Of a DNA stretch of 19,992 nucleotides, positions 1 through 7,861 are shown one piece after another. Below the pieces are notes generated by a model. The model did no database searches. It was not told the DNA's origin and was given only the letters and a program-made list of their open reading frames with translations. Both the position numbers and the translations under genes were made by a program. This stretch comes from JAKFWF01 sp031429105 (GTDB lineage: Bacteria > Pseudomonadota > Alphaproteobacteria > Rhizobiales > Hyphomicrobiaceae): the NCBI GenBank assembly GCA_031429105.1, contig JANOYV010000031.1, positions 1-19,992 on the forward strand, in the 5' to 3' direction. Position 1 is the first letter of the stretch; each line of letters opens with the position of its first letter.

Positions 1-251
1 AAGCAACGATCATCGCGCTCGACGGCAATCACACGGGTCGCGCCCTCGAGCAGTAGGGCACGCGTTAGGCCACCGGGGCCAGGGCCGACTTCAACCACCG
101 TGCGTCCGGCCAGCGGGAACGCTTCGCGGGCGATCCGCCGGGTCAGTGAGAGATCGAGGATGAAGTTCTGGCCCAGGCTCTTCTTCGCCGAAAGTCCGTG
201 CATGCGGATCACGTCTGCGAGGCGCGGCAGGCCATCGGGTTGGGCTGTCAT
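1..251 (-). CDS. rsmA: 16S rRNA (adenine(1518)-N6/adenine(1519)-N6)-dimethyltransferase RsmA, N-terminal part
   Basis: N-terminal 83 codons of the KsgA/RsmA methyltransferase; the rest lies outside the window. The family dimethylates two adjacent adenines near the 3' end of 16S rRNA during 30S maturation, using S-adenosylmethionine. Visible in the translation are the family's N-terminal block KKSLGQNFILD (about residues 23-33), the SAM-binding motif I EVGPGPGGLT (about residues 54-63) and the following acidic strand ending VIAVERDD. The start ATG at 251 shares four bases with the pdxA stop codon (ATGA), a typical sign of translational coupling, and gives the expected N-terminus. It is the last gene visible of the operon lptF-lptG-lptD-surA-pdxA-rsmA. 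The identification is secure from the motifs; the gene's integrity beyond the edge is unknown. Confidence 0.95.
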   Translation of the reverse strand, partial: MTAQPDGLPRLADVIRMHGLSAKKSLGQNFILDLSLTRRIAREAFPLAGRTVVEVGPGPGGLTRALLLEGATRVIAVERDDRC

Positions 252-1282
252 ACCTGAACCCCTGCGCGCCGTTGACTTGCACTTAAGGCTTGCCGCAACG
301 CCTCGATGAGACTTTCAGGACGCGCTGCGCCAGAGCCTGCAATATCGAACGCGGTGCCGTGGTCAGGTGACGTGCGAACGAACGGCAACCCCAGGGTCAT
401 GTTGACCCCGCGATCAAACGCCAACGTCTTGATCGGGATCAGGGCTTGATCGTGATACATCGCGATCACCGCGTCGTAGGTTTCACGGGCGGCTGCATGG
501 AACAGCGTGTCGGCGGAATGCGGCCCGGTCACGCGCAGTCCCTTGTTCTGCAACGCCTCGACCGCTGGACGCACGATTTCCTCGTCTTCTCGACCAATGG
601 TGCCAGCCTCGCCCGCGTGCGGATTGAGTCCTGCAACTGCGATGCGCGGGTTCGCGATGCCGAAGTCACGCCGAAGCCCTGCGTCCAAAATCCCTGCCGT
701 CTTGATGATCGCTGCCTTCGAGATCAACCCCGGCACCTCTGCCAGGGGCACGTGGATCGTCAACGGCACCACGCGAAGCTCATCGCAGCTCAGCAACATG
801 ACGGGGTTGAAGGTTTGACCCGGATGGTGGCGCTCAGCCAATGCGGCAAGGAATTCGGTGTGGCCGGGATGTTTGAAGCCCGCTGCGTACAGCACGTTCT
901 TGGCAATCGGATTGGTCACAAGCGCCGAGGCATGCCCCTGGATTACGGCGGCCGTTGCCCGTTCGATGCAAGTGATCACGGCGGCCCCATTGGCGCTGTC
1001 GGGATGGCCAGCACGCGTTGGTGCAGATTGCGTAACATCAACCACGGGCAAGCTATGCGTGAACACCGTCGCCGTTTGCGAAAGCTCACTGATCCGTGCA
1101 ATCGGTGCAGTCAGGCCAAGGGTCGCTGCCCGCTCGGCCAAGGCTCCGGCATCGGCAAATAAGGCGAACGGCGGAAGGCCCAGCGCGCTGCGTTGGGCCC
1201 AAGCGGCAAGCGTAATGTCAAAGCCGATGCCGGCCGGATCACCGCCGGTAACAGCAAGCGGGGCGGTCGCTACTTTTTGCAT
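248..1282 (-). CDS. pdxA: 4-hydroxythreonine-4-phosphate dehydrogenase PdxA
   Basis: 344-residue enzyme of the DXP-dependent pyridoxal 5'-phosphate pathway. It oxidises 4-phosphohydroxy-L-threonine with NAD(P)+, and the product decarboxylates to 3-amino-2-oxopropyl phosphate, the partner of PdxJ. Visible motifs are VTGGDPAGIG (residues 11-20), LVTNPIAK (121-128), the substrate-binding HPGHTEF (138-144), and the three metal-binding histidines expected by alignment with E. coli H166/H211/H266: H177 in TIHVPL, H222 in NPHAGE and H277 in YHDQ. The C-terminal block TSPDHGTAFDIAG is intact. I prefer ATG at 1282; a GTG at 1297 in the same frame would add five residues. Either start lies inside the 3' end of surA (13-bp overlap with the ATG), and the stop overlaps the rsmA start, so the three genes are probably translated from one message. 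Length and motifs are normal for the family. Confidence 0.95.
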   Translation of the reverse strand: MQKVATAPLAVTGGDPAGIGFDITLAAWAQRSALGLPPFALFADAGALAERAATLGLTAPIARISELSQTATVFTHSLPVVDVTQSAPTRAGHPDSANGAAVITCIERATAAVIQGHASALVTNPIAKNVLYAAGFKHPGHTEFLAALAERHHPGQTFNPVMLLSCDELRVVPLTIHVPLAEVPGLISKAAIIKTAGILDAGLRRDFGIANPRIAVAGLNPHAGEAGTIGREDEEIVRPAVEALQNKGLRVTGPHSADTLFHAAARETYDAVIAMYHDQALIPIKTLAFDRGVNMTLGLPFVRTSPDHGTAFDIAGSGAARPESLIEALRQALSASQRRAGVQV

Positions 1283-2664
1283 TCGGGTGATCGGCACTCG
1301 ATATGCGCTTCTTGCTTCAGGTTGCGCAGATGGCCCTTGGCCATGATCTCGAATTCTTTCTGCTGTAGATCCTGGGCGACTTCCGTGCGGCGCTTCTCAT
1401 CCGCCTTGACTACCTTGCGGCTGCAAACGGTATACAATTCGATGCCTTCCGCGCCGATGTTCGGCGGAACCATTTCGCCATCGCGTGCGCTTAGCAAGTG
1501 GCTACGTAGCGGCTCGACGAGGGATGAAGGCTTACGCGCTCCCAAATCCTCGAACTTGGCGTTTTGCAATTTGGCTGCTGCTGCCGACGCTGTCTTACAG
1601 CCACCGAACGATTGCCGCACTTTATCGGCCTCTTGGAAACGCTGAGTGAGAATCTTTTGGTCCATCTTGCCCGGCACCGACAAGGTAATGCGCTGGAGCT
1701 GCAACTCGACATCGTCTTCGCCAGTGCTGCCAGTCGCTGCGAACTTGTCGATGTCACGCTGGCTGACGCTGACCTGACCCGCAAATCGACGACGGATCAC
1801 ATCGTTCCAAGACAACGTCGCCCGGAACCGACCTTTCATCGCAGATAGATCCGTGCCCATGCTCTTCAGGTGCTCGCCAAACTGCACCGGTGTCATTTTG
1901 TTGCGTTCGGCCAAACCCTTGATGATGTCGTCAATCTGCGAGTCTTCAATCGTAACGTTGAGCCGCTTGGCCTCCTGTAACTTCAGGCGTTCCTCGACGA
2001 TCTCATCAAGGGCCGACTTCTTGATGCCGGGCAGCACGCTGGCACGCGCGCTCGCAATCGCCTGCTGCTGCAGCGACTGGGCAAACTGGGTCTTGCGTTG
2101 ATCGATGATGGCGAGGATCTGCTCCCGCGTCTTTGTTGCCTGGTTGTCCTTGACGATCTGCTCGACCATTGCGCGGAAGCGCACTTGCGTTTGCTCGGAG
2201 CCGACGAGCGCCTTCATGTTGGCCTGGGCGCGTTCGCCGACGTTGGCGGCAAGCGCGTTCAACTGGGCACGTTGCTGCACATCAAGCGCCGTGATCGGCT
2301 CGTCGTTCACCAGCATGATGATGGACTGGGAACTGCCACCTTTGCCGGACCCTTCAGGGCTCGAAACCGGCGCCTTTTGCGCAGGGCGCACGACCGTTGC
2401 CTTTGGCTTTGGCTTAGGTGCTGGAGCGGCTGCCTGCGGTGGGGCGCTTGGCTGTTGCGTGGCGAACGGTGGCAACGCCTGCGGTGTGGGCTGCTGACCG
2501 GGCGGCGGCGTTGTCGAAATGATGATGCCGGGCAGGCTCGTCGTTTGCGCTTCGACGGATCCGACGCTTACCAAGCTCGCGCCAATTGCCCAGAGAGCCA
2601 CACAGCCAAGTTCGCGGGTCCACCTGTGCAACTTGGACGGGGTAAGCGCGAGGGGCAGGCGCAT
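1270..2664 (-). CDS. surA: Periplasmic chaperone / peptidyl-prolyl isomerase SurA-like protein
   Basis: 464-residue secreted protein. It has an N-terminal signal peptide (about residues 1-39, cleavage near SVEA/QTT), then a Pro/Ala/Lys-rich linker (about 41-110). A SurA N-terminal chaperone domain follows, beginning MLVNDEPITALDVQQRAQL (about 117-135) and continuing at EIVEERLKLQEAKRLNVTIED (about 221-241). A single parvulin-like segment follows (about 318-420) and the C-terminal helix returns to the chaperone core. SurA escorts unfolded outer-membrane barrels, LptD among them, through the periplasm, which fits its position just after lptD. Between the two halves of the N-domain there are about 70 Gln/Ala-rich, probably helical residues (about 141-212) that look longer than in E. 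coli SurA. Cysteines lie in the parvulin segment (C356 and one in YTVCSRK) and at the C-terminus. The ribosome binding site is weak. The general identity is good; isomerase activity is uncertain because alphaproteobacterial members are divergent. Confidence 0.85.
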   Translation of the reverse strand: MRLPLALTPSKLHRWTRELGCVALWAIGASLVSVGSVEAQTTSLPGIIISTTPPPGQQPTPQALPPFATQQPSAPPQAAAPAPKPKPKATVVRPAQKAPVSSPEGSGKGGSSQSIIMLVNDEPITALDVQQRAQLNALAANVGERAQANMKALVGSEQTQVRFRAMVEQIVKDNQATKTREQILAIIDQRKTQFAQSLQQQAIASARASVLPGIKKSALDEIVEERLKLQEAKRLNVTIEDSQIDDIIKGLAERNKMTPVQFGEHLKSMGTDLSAMKGRFRATLSWNDVIRRRFAGQVSVSQRDIDKFAATGSTGEDDVELQLQRITLSVPGKMDQKILTQRFQEADKVRQSFGGCKTASAAAAKLQNAKFEDLGARKPSSLVEPLRSHLLSARDGEMVPPNIGAEGIELYTVCSRKVVKADEKRRTEVAQDLQQKEFEIMAKGHLRNLKQEAHIECRSPECKK

Positions 2665-2819
2665 GGCGGATACTCGAAAGGGCTTGTCTGGCCGGGGAGG
2701 TCACAGGACCGACGCTGCGACGTCGATCCAATCTATAGGTGACTCGCACCCCGTGTGACCGAGTTTTCCACACAAAGCGTGGCCCTTACAAGGCGAAGGT
2801 TTGCGCTCAGGTTAATGGC

Positions 2820-2850
2820 ACGCTCAAGCAAAAACACAAAAAGTGAGCGT
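2820..2850. repeat. Inverted repeat at the lptD stop codon
   Basis: A perfect 7-bp inverted repeat (ACGCTCA / TGAGCGT) separated by 17 nt. One arm overlaps the lptD stop codon. Read on the lptD strand the loop is T-rich (TTTTTGTGTTTTTG), but no U-run follows the second arm, so it is not a standard intrinsic terminator. It might weakly attenuate or protect the lptD message. The 185-bp lptD-surA gap also has a TATAGA hexamer on the minus strand (2732-2737) with no convincing -35 box, so a separate surA promoter is possible but not shown. Confidence 0.3.
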
Positions 2851-5309
2851 TACTTGGCCGGCTGGTTCGTCGCGAATACGGAGTCGAGCGCGTTGGTGTT
2901 GTAGCGGAAGTCGCCGAGGTACTTGAATTCGAACCGCAGCATGATCGACCGATCCTCGACGATATCACGCGATGGATTGGTGATGAAGGTTTCAGTGTAG
3001 GTCGCTGTCAGGACGAAGCAATCATCGGTATAGCGCAACTGCAAGGCGTCTTGGATGCGCTGGTTCGTGTCGATGTCAAAGCGCATGGAGCCCAGGATGC
3101 TCCACCGGTCAGTCAAGCGCAGCCCCACGAGACCGTAAATTTCCTGCTGATCGACCGCAGTCGGCAGCGTCGGATCGGCGCCGGAGAAGGTGTACACGGC
3201 CTGCGCGAGCAATGGACCGTAGTTCATCTCGGCAAACAAGTCAGTCCGACGCAGTTGCAAGTTGGACTCGTCGAAGCGCGCCTGTCCAATCATGCGGAAC
3301 AGTGCCGAAGGCGCGAGGTAAGCGCCCAAAACGTAATCCGACTTGGAGGTCTCAAGTCCACTACGCGGACTGTAGATCGGCTGCTGAACGAATGGGTTCG
3401 GATCCGAGAACGTGCCCGGCTTGCTGTAGATGTTATCGCCGGAGATGTGGAAGCTCTGTCCGGCGAGCACGCGTGCCGTTCCGCCGCCATTGCTCTGGAA
3501 TGTGTACTGCATACCCACGTTAGCGCGGGTGCCGGTTTCGATGCGGTCCCAGCCTGCCATCTTGTCGAGATCAAACAGGTTGGTGTCGTCGAAAACGAGG
3601 CTCTTGGCATCTTCGTCAGGCAACCGGCGCTGGGTCACGCTCGCGGTACGACCAATGATCTGGCCGATGGGCTCAATAACGTGTGAGGCGTTCGCCGTGC
3701 TCGCAATCCACGGGTAAGCCGCGAGCACACCGGCGCTGACGACGCCACGCGCGCCTGACGCATCATCAATACGTAGGCCCGTGACCGGATCAATCGCATC
3801 CTTGACGCTATAGACATCGCCTCGTGCGCTAGCGAACGGCGTGTAGGTGATACCAATTTGGTCGGTCAGGCGACGACGCCAATTGACGTCTGCCGACGCC
3901 CGCTCAATTTCGGTGCGCTTGCCTGTCAAACGGTTCGTTGCAATGGGGCCATCGCCGTTGCCGCGCGATTGGCTGACGGCATTGACGTTGAAGCCCAACT
4001 CGCCACCGAGCACCGGTTGACCGACGATGTAGTTCCAATCGACCACCGGGTGGACCCAGCTATCAGACTGGCGGGTGTCGTCGAGCAGCAAGCCGCCAAA
4101 CTGGTAGGCGGTCATCGCGAAGTAGTTGCGCTCGCTCTGACCGCGCAAATAGACGCTGTTTACCCGGTCGGTCTGCAGGATGTTGTCGAGCTTGTAAAAG
4201 CGGCGGAACGAATCATCGCTCTCGGCTGTTATGTCCCAACCAAACTTCCACCAGGAGGCGACAGAGAAATTGCCGCGGGTCTGAATGCTGCCGCGCCAGT
4301 TATCCGGCAGTGAGCTGCCTATGCGGTTTGACACTGCATCGGTCTGATCGATTGCCGCGATCTTGATGAAGTATTCGCCTGTTATGTCGCCGAACGAGAC
4401 GCGGTGGCGCCAATCGCCCTGCCACAAGATACCCTGCTTGGCCGTATACATCGGGTGGAAGGTGAAGTCGTAGTTCGGAGCCAGCGCGAAGTAATAGGGA
4501 ATTTCGGTGGTGAAGCCGAGCGTGCTTGAAGTACTGATCTCAGGGATCAGGAAACCCGACTTGCGCTTGACGCTCGGGTCGGCGTGCTGGAAGTATGGCA
4601 GGTACAACACAGGCTGGCCGAACAACTCGAACCACGCATCCTGATACGTAATCGTCGCGTTGTTCTGATCGTGGATGATCCGGGCAGCACTGATACACCA
4701 CAGCGGTGGCTTACCCGGCTCGTTCTTGCAGGGCGTGAACTTGCCCTTTTCAAACTCGGTGATGTTGCCATCGCGCCGCGAAGCGCGCTCGCCGACGATG
4801 CGCGTGTCGTCCTTGGTGACAGCACTCAGCGATTGGATGAAGCCGTCGCGGAAATCTTCGCTGAGCGACAAACGCTCGGCCCGCACGATATTGCCGTTTG
4901 GCTCGCGCAGCTCGGCATTGCCGACGGCCGTCAGCGTGCCTGCGGTCTGATCGTACTCGACCTGATCGGCCTTGAGGATGTAGTTGTTATAGAAAATTTC
5001 GACGTTGCCGCGGGCCCGGATCTTGTTGCCCTTGGTGTCGTAGATCAACTCATCGCCCTGGAGGTAGAGCGGCTTCGATTTATCGATCTGCTGTGTCGGG
5101 CCGCCAAGAATGCCGCCTTTGGTCTTCGGGAACGATGAACTTTGCTGTTGCGGGTTGATGACCGACGGATCTTGCGCCTGAGCGCCTGAAGCGAGAGCGC
5201 ACAGCATCAGCGCGACGGCCGCAGCACCCCAAGTCCCCATTGCCGCAAGGCAACGAAGACGGGTGCGACGACTTCCGCAAACCAAATGCGGTGTCTGCGC
5301 CTCGCGCAT
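2850..5309 (-). CDS. lptD: LPS assembly protein LptD (outer-membrane translocon)
   Basis: 819-residue outer-membrane protein that, with lipoprotein LptE, inserts lipopolysaccharide into the outer leaflet. It has a signal peptide (about residues 1-45, ending ASGAQA/QDPS), then a periplasmic OstA/LptA-like beta-jellyroll (about 80-175, LYLQGDELIYDTKGNKIRARGNV). The LptD-specific block FTPCKNEPGKPPLWC follows (about 191-205), and then a long C-terminal beta-barrel of alternating hydrophobic/polar strands ending near YTDDCFVLTATYTE and FEFKYLGDF. Mature cysteines are C194, C205 and C764. C194 and C764 align with the E. coli disulfide pair region (C173 with C724/C725), while the E. coli C31 position has no counterpart. 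ATG at 5309 is preferred; the GTG one codon earlier (5312) is also possible. A strong AGGAGG lies upstream inside the end of lptG, 8 nt from the GTG and 11 nt from the ATG. The gene abuts lptG. Confidence 0.95.
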   Translation of the reverse strand: MREAQTPHLVCGSRRTRLRCLAAMGTWGAAAVALMLCALASGAQAQDPSVINPQQQSSSFPKTKGGILGGPTQQIDKSKPLYLQGDELIYDTKGNKIRARGNVEIFYNNYILKADQVEYDQTAGTLTAVGNAELREPNGNIVRAERLSLSEDFRDGFIQSLSAVTKDDTRIVGERASRRDGNITEFEKGKFTPCKNEPGKPPLWCISAARIIHDQNNATITYQDAWFELFGQPVLYLPYFQHADPSVKRKSGFLIPEISTSSTLGFTTEIPYYFALAPNYDFTFHPMYTAKQGILWQGDWRHRVSFGDITGEYFIKIAAIDQTDAVSNRIGSSLPDNWRGSIQTRGNFSVASWWKFGWDITAESDDSFRRFYKLDNILQTDRVNSVYLRGQSERNYFAMTAYQFGGLLLDDTRQSDSWVHPVVDWNYIVGQPVLGGELGFNVNAVSQSRGNGDGPIATNRLTGKRTEIERASADVNWRRRLTDQIGITYTPFASARGDVYSVKDAIDPVTGLRIDDASGARGVVSAGVLAAYPWIASTANASHVIEPIGQIIGRTASVTQRRLPDEDAKSLVFDDTNLFDLDKMAGWDRIETGTRANVGMQYTFQSNGGGTARVLAGQSFHISGDNIYSKPGTFSDPNPFVQQPIYSPRSGLETSKSDYVLGAYLAPSALFRMIGQARFDESNLQLRRTDLFAEMNYGPLLAQAVYTFSGADPTLPTAVDQQEIYGLVGLRLTDRWSILGSMRFDIDTNQRIQDALQLRYTDDCFVLTATYTETFITNPSRDIVEDRSIMLRFEFKYLGDFRYNTNALDSVFATNQPAK

Positions 5310-5312
5310 CAC

Positions 5313-6407
5313 TCAGCCATCCTCCTGGTGCAGCAGCACCGTAAGCGACACAAAAATCGCAGTTACGACTGGTATCCACACAGCCGCAACCGGCGACACA
5401 AGGGCCGCAACTCCAACTTGCCGGGAAACTTCCGCCAACAGGAAAAAGCCAAAACCCCCAAGCATTCCTGTGACGACCATAGTCTGGATGCGACCGGACC
5501 GGAATGACCTTAACGACACAGTTGCCCCCAAAAGCACCATGGTCATCAACAGGGCGGGTCTAGACAGCAAAAGTTGATATTGGATCTTATAATTAGCTGC
5601 GGAAATTCCAGCCTTTTCAGCGACTTCGATCATACCTGGCAGATCAAACACTGAAATCGATATCACCGTTCCAAGCGCATCTTTTACACGTTCTGGGGTC
5701 AGGTAGGTGCTGATGATGTAAGTTGCGAATTGTTCCGGCTCACGCCCGACCCGGGTTACCCAGGCATCCTCGACTAGCCAGTAGCCATCGCGCAGGTACG
5801 ACTTGGCAGCATCGACTCGCTCGATGAAATGACCGGCACTGTCGTATTGGAAGGCCGAAAGCGCCGTCAGCGTCAGTCCACCATTGGACACGGCGCCAGC
5901 GTTGAAAACGGTCGGTCCGTCCGGCCCGTCCTGCCGCAACCAGTTGCCACCCGTTTGTCTGCGCAGGAAATTCGACTCGCGACCGAAAGCTTCGGCGAAT
6001 TGTCGTTCTGCTTCCGTTCTCGACGCTGCCGCCAACGGGTTGAAGATCACCACGGCGAAGATCCCAAGGCCAAGGGCCACGGCTAAACCGGGGCGGATAA
6101 ACTGCCAGGCCGACATGCCGGAGGCGCGCATGACCGCCAACTCGCTTTTTCGATTCAGCATGAGTAGCGCGCCGATGGTGCCAACGAGCACCGCAAATGC
6201 GAGCAGGATCTCGGTATAGGCTGGTAACCGCAGAAGCGTCATCCACACTAGGCGACCAGCGCGCACATTGCCGTACTTGCCAGCCTGACGTAGCAGCTCG
6301 ACAAAATCGATCATGAAAATCAGCACCGAGCACATCGCAAACGTGCCGAGGATCATCACCAGGAATTTCTTCGCGATATAGCGCTGGAGCGTGCGGCTGC
6401 CGATCAT
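5313..6407 (-). CDS. lptG: LPS export ABC transporter permease LptG
   Basis: 364-residue inner-membrane protein of the YjgP/YjgQ family. It pairs with LptF and the ATPase LptB (not in this window) to extract lipopolysaccharide from the inner membrane and push it along the LptC-LptA-LptD bridge. The sequence begins IGSRTLQRYIAKKFL, followed by hydrophobic segments near residues 14-33, 58-85 and 100-125. A periplasmic beta-jellyroll of about 150 residues comes next (FNAGAVSNGGLTLTALSAFQYD and so on), then three C-terminal transmembrane segments (about 275-360), one containing LLMTMVLLGATVSLR. The start ATG at 6407 overlaps the lptF stop by four bases (ATGA), and the end carries the ribosome binding site of lptD. 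I assign LptG rather than LptF by gene order (second gene, as next to pepA in E. coli) and shorter length; the two are paralogues, so this split is an inference. Confidence 0.92.
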   Translation of the reverse strand: MIGSRTLQRYIAKKFLVMILGTFAMCSVLIFMIDFVELLRQAGKYGNVRAGRLVWMTLLRLPAYTEILLAFAVLVGTIGALLMLNRKSELAVMRASGMSAWQFIRPGLAVALGLGIFAVVIFNPLAAASRTEAERQFAEAFGRESNFLRRQTGGNWLRQDGPDGPTVFNAGAVSNGGLTLTALSAFQYDSAGHFIERVDAAKSYLRDGYWLVEDAWVTRVGREPEQFATYIISTYLTPERVKDALGTVISISVFDLPGMIEVAEKAGISAANYKIQYQLLLSRPALLMTMVLLGATVSLRSFRSGRIQTMVVTGMLGGFGFFLLAEVSRQVGVAALVSPVAAVWIPVVTAIFVSLTVLLHQEDG

Positions 6408-7630
6408 GACGCAACCCTTGAGCGCGCTTCTGTCCGCGCCTTAAGGGACCGTGACGCTGGCACCAACTTCGGCGGTCGCAGGCGTAACCATAGATCGCCC
6501 AGCGAGATCGTGATCCGATCTGACATTGTCGGCCCTGGGCGTGGGCGCGCTTTGACAGCAATCAATCCCACGGCCAGCAGGATGGCAGCCAGGGGTAATA
6601 TGTAAAGTACCGAAATGGCACCCTGGTTCAGCACCACAATGTTATTTGCAGCGAGACCCGCCACCCGGACTGCAAAGCCCAACACGACTGCCAAGGCAAT
6701 TGACTGAACACGGTTTTGCCGCGTCGACTGCGCCTGTCCGACAAAGGCCAGTGCAATAATTACAAAAACGAACGGATAGAGTGGGTTAGAGAAGCGCTCA
6801 TGCAACTCGGCGCGGAAAAATCCAGGCTGGCGTTTGTAGTCGGGGTCATTCGGTAGCGGATTTGCAAGTTCCGAAAAATAGCGCTCACGCGGGCGCAGCT
6901 CCGGCGCAGCGCCTGGCTTCTCAAAGCGATCGAGATCAACCGCGTAGCTGTCAAACGCAATGATCTGCGGCGGATCCTTGCTGTTTTCGCGACGCACGAT
7001 ATGGCCGGTCGACATGTATAAATACGACATACCGTCCTGCTTACGAACGACGCCGCGCTCAGCCAAATATGACAGAGATTGCTTCGGATCACGCTGATCC
7101 TGCATCAAAATCCCGAGCAACTCGCCGCTGGGACTGCGATCGCGAATATGGAATGTCAAATGCGGCTCTGGCGTTGAAAATCGACCGGGTTGGATCGCTT
7201 GACCGATCAAGTCGGTTCGCGAATTGATGATCAGCGCGCGCAACTCCCTGAGACTCCACGGCGTAACGATGTGATTGACGGTCGAGACCCCCAAGGAGAC
7301 CAGTAGAGCGACCACCAGGAGCGGGCGCGCGACCGTCCACATCGTTGCCCCTGAAGCTGTCAACACGATCAGTTCGCTATCGCCATTGAGGCGGGTCAGC
7401 ACATGGATGACCGCGACCAGCAGCGCCACGGGGGCGATCAGTGCCATCAGGTTGGGCAGGGTTAGTGTCGTGATCTTCAAGAACGTCCAGATGTCACGGC
7501 CATCGCTGGTCACGATATTGAGTTCGCGCAGCGCAAGCGCGATCCACACCACTCCCGTAAGCGAGAGCAAGATCAACAATAGTGCGCCGGTGGTCTGCCG
7601 GAACAGGTAGCGACCGAAAATCGTCATCAT
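6404..7630 (-). CDS. lptF: LPS export ABC transporter permease LptF
   Basis: 408-residue inner-membrane permease, partner of LptG. The sequence starts MTIFGRYLFRQTTGALLLILLSLTGVVW, the typical LptF beginning, with three transmembrane segments in the first ~125 residues. The conserved stretch LNGDSELIVLTASGATMW, a cytosolic coupling region of this family, sits between segments two and three. A periplasmic beta-jellyroll follows (about 140-275) and then three more membrane segments (about 275-365). The C-terminal tail of about 40 residues is Arg/Lys-rich. Two adjacent ATG codons (7630 and 7627) can start it; an in-frame TTG at 7651 would add seven residues but seems unnecessary. No clear Shine-Dalgarno sequence is visible. 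It is the first gene of the minus-strand operon and is divergent from pepA across a 231-bp spacer. Confidence 0.92.
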   Translation of the reverse strand: MMTIFGRYLFRQTTGALLLILLSLTGVVWIALALRELNIVTSDGRDIWTFLKITTLTLPNLMALIAPVALLVAVIHVLTRLNGDSELIVLTASGATMWTVARPLLVVALLVSLGVSTVNHIVTPWSLRELRALIINSRTDLIGQAIQPGRFSTPEPHLTFHIRDRSPSGELLGILMQDQRDPKQSLSYLAERGVVRKQDGMSYLYMSTGHIVRRENSKDPPQIIAFDSYAVDLDRFEKPGAAPELRPRERYFSELANPLPNDPDYKRQPGFFRAELHERFSNPLYPFVFVIIALAFVGQAQSTRQNRVQSIALAVVLGFAVRVAGLAANNIVVLNQGAISVLYILPLAAILLAVGLIAVKARPRPGPTMSDRITISLGDLWLRLRPPKLVPASRSLKARTEARSRVAS

Positions 7631-7778
7631 CAACTGCCGATCATGGCGCAAATCGAATGTTTTGCCGAGACGGGCGTCTAATCAGCCGGTCACATAGCAC
7701 GGTGGCGGAATTTCGGCTGGTACCACGTTACGACAATCCACGGCGGAGATCATGGACCCAACTCTGACAGGGTGTGAT

Positions 7779-7807
7779 TTGAATTGTGGTCGGGCGCCGT
7801 CTACCAT
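7779..7807 (+). promoter_or_regulatory. Candidate sigma-70 promoter for pepA
   Basis: TTGAAT (7779-7784) and TACCAT (7802-7807) are separated by exactly 17 bp, 55 bp before the pepA start codon. Each hexamer matches four of six consensus bases. Position and spacing fit, but the match is modest, so this is a prediction only. No equally good pair was seen for the divergent lptF. Confidence 0.4.
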
Positions 7808-7861
7808 ATGCGTTCGAACTGCCCCCAGACCCACCCGCAGTTGAATTTGAGGATTGCTCCG

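Noticed and set aside
446..1162. Long plus-strand open frame (238 codons) opposite pdxA
   Set aside because: It lies entirely antisense to pdxA, has no recognisable domain and is rich in Cys, His and Arg as expected for a shadow frame in GC-rich coding DNA.
2665..2849. Promoter for surA around TATAGA (2732-2737, minus strand)
   Set aside because: No acceptable -35 hexamer at 16-18 bp; left only as a remark.
5740..6561. 273-codon minus-strand frame across the lptF-lptG junction
   Set aside because: It is in a different frame from two intact membrane proteins; the translation is Arg/Trp-rich and shows no domain.
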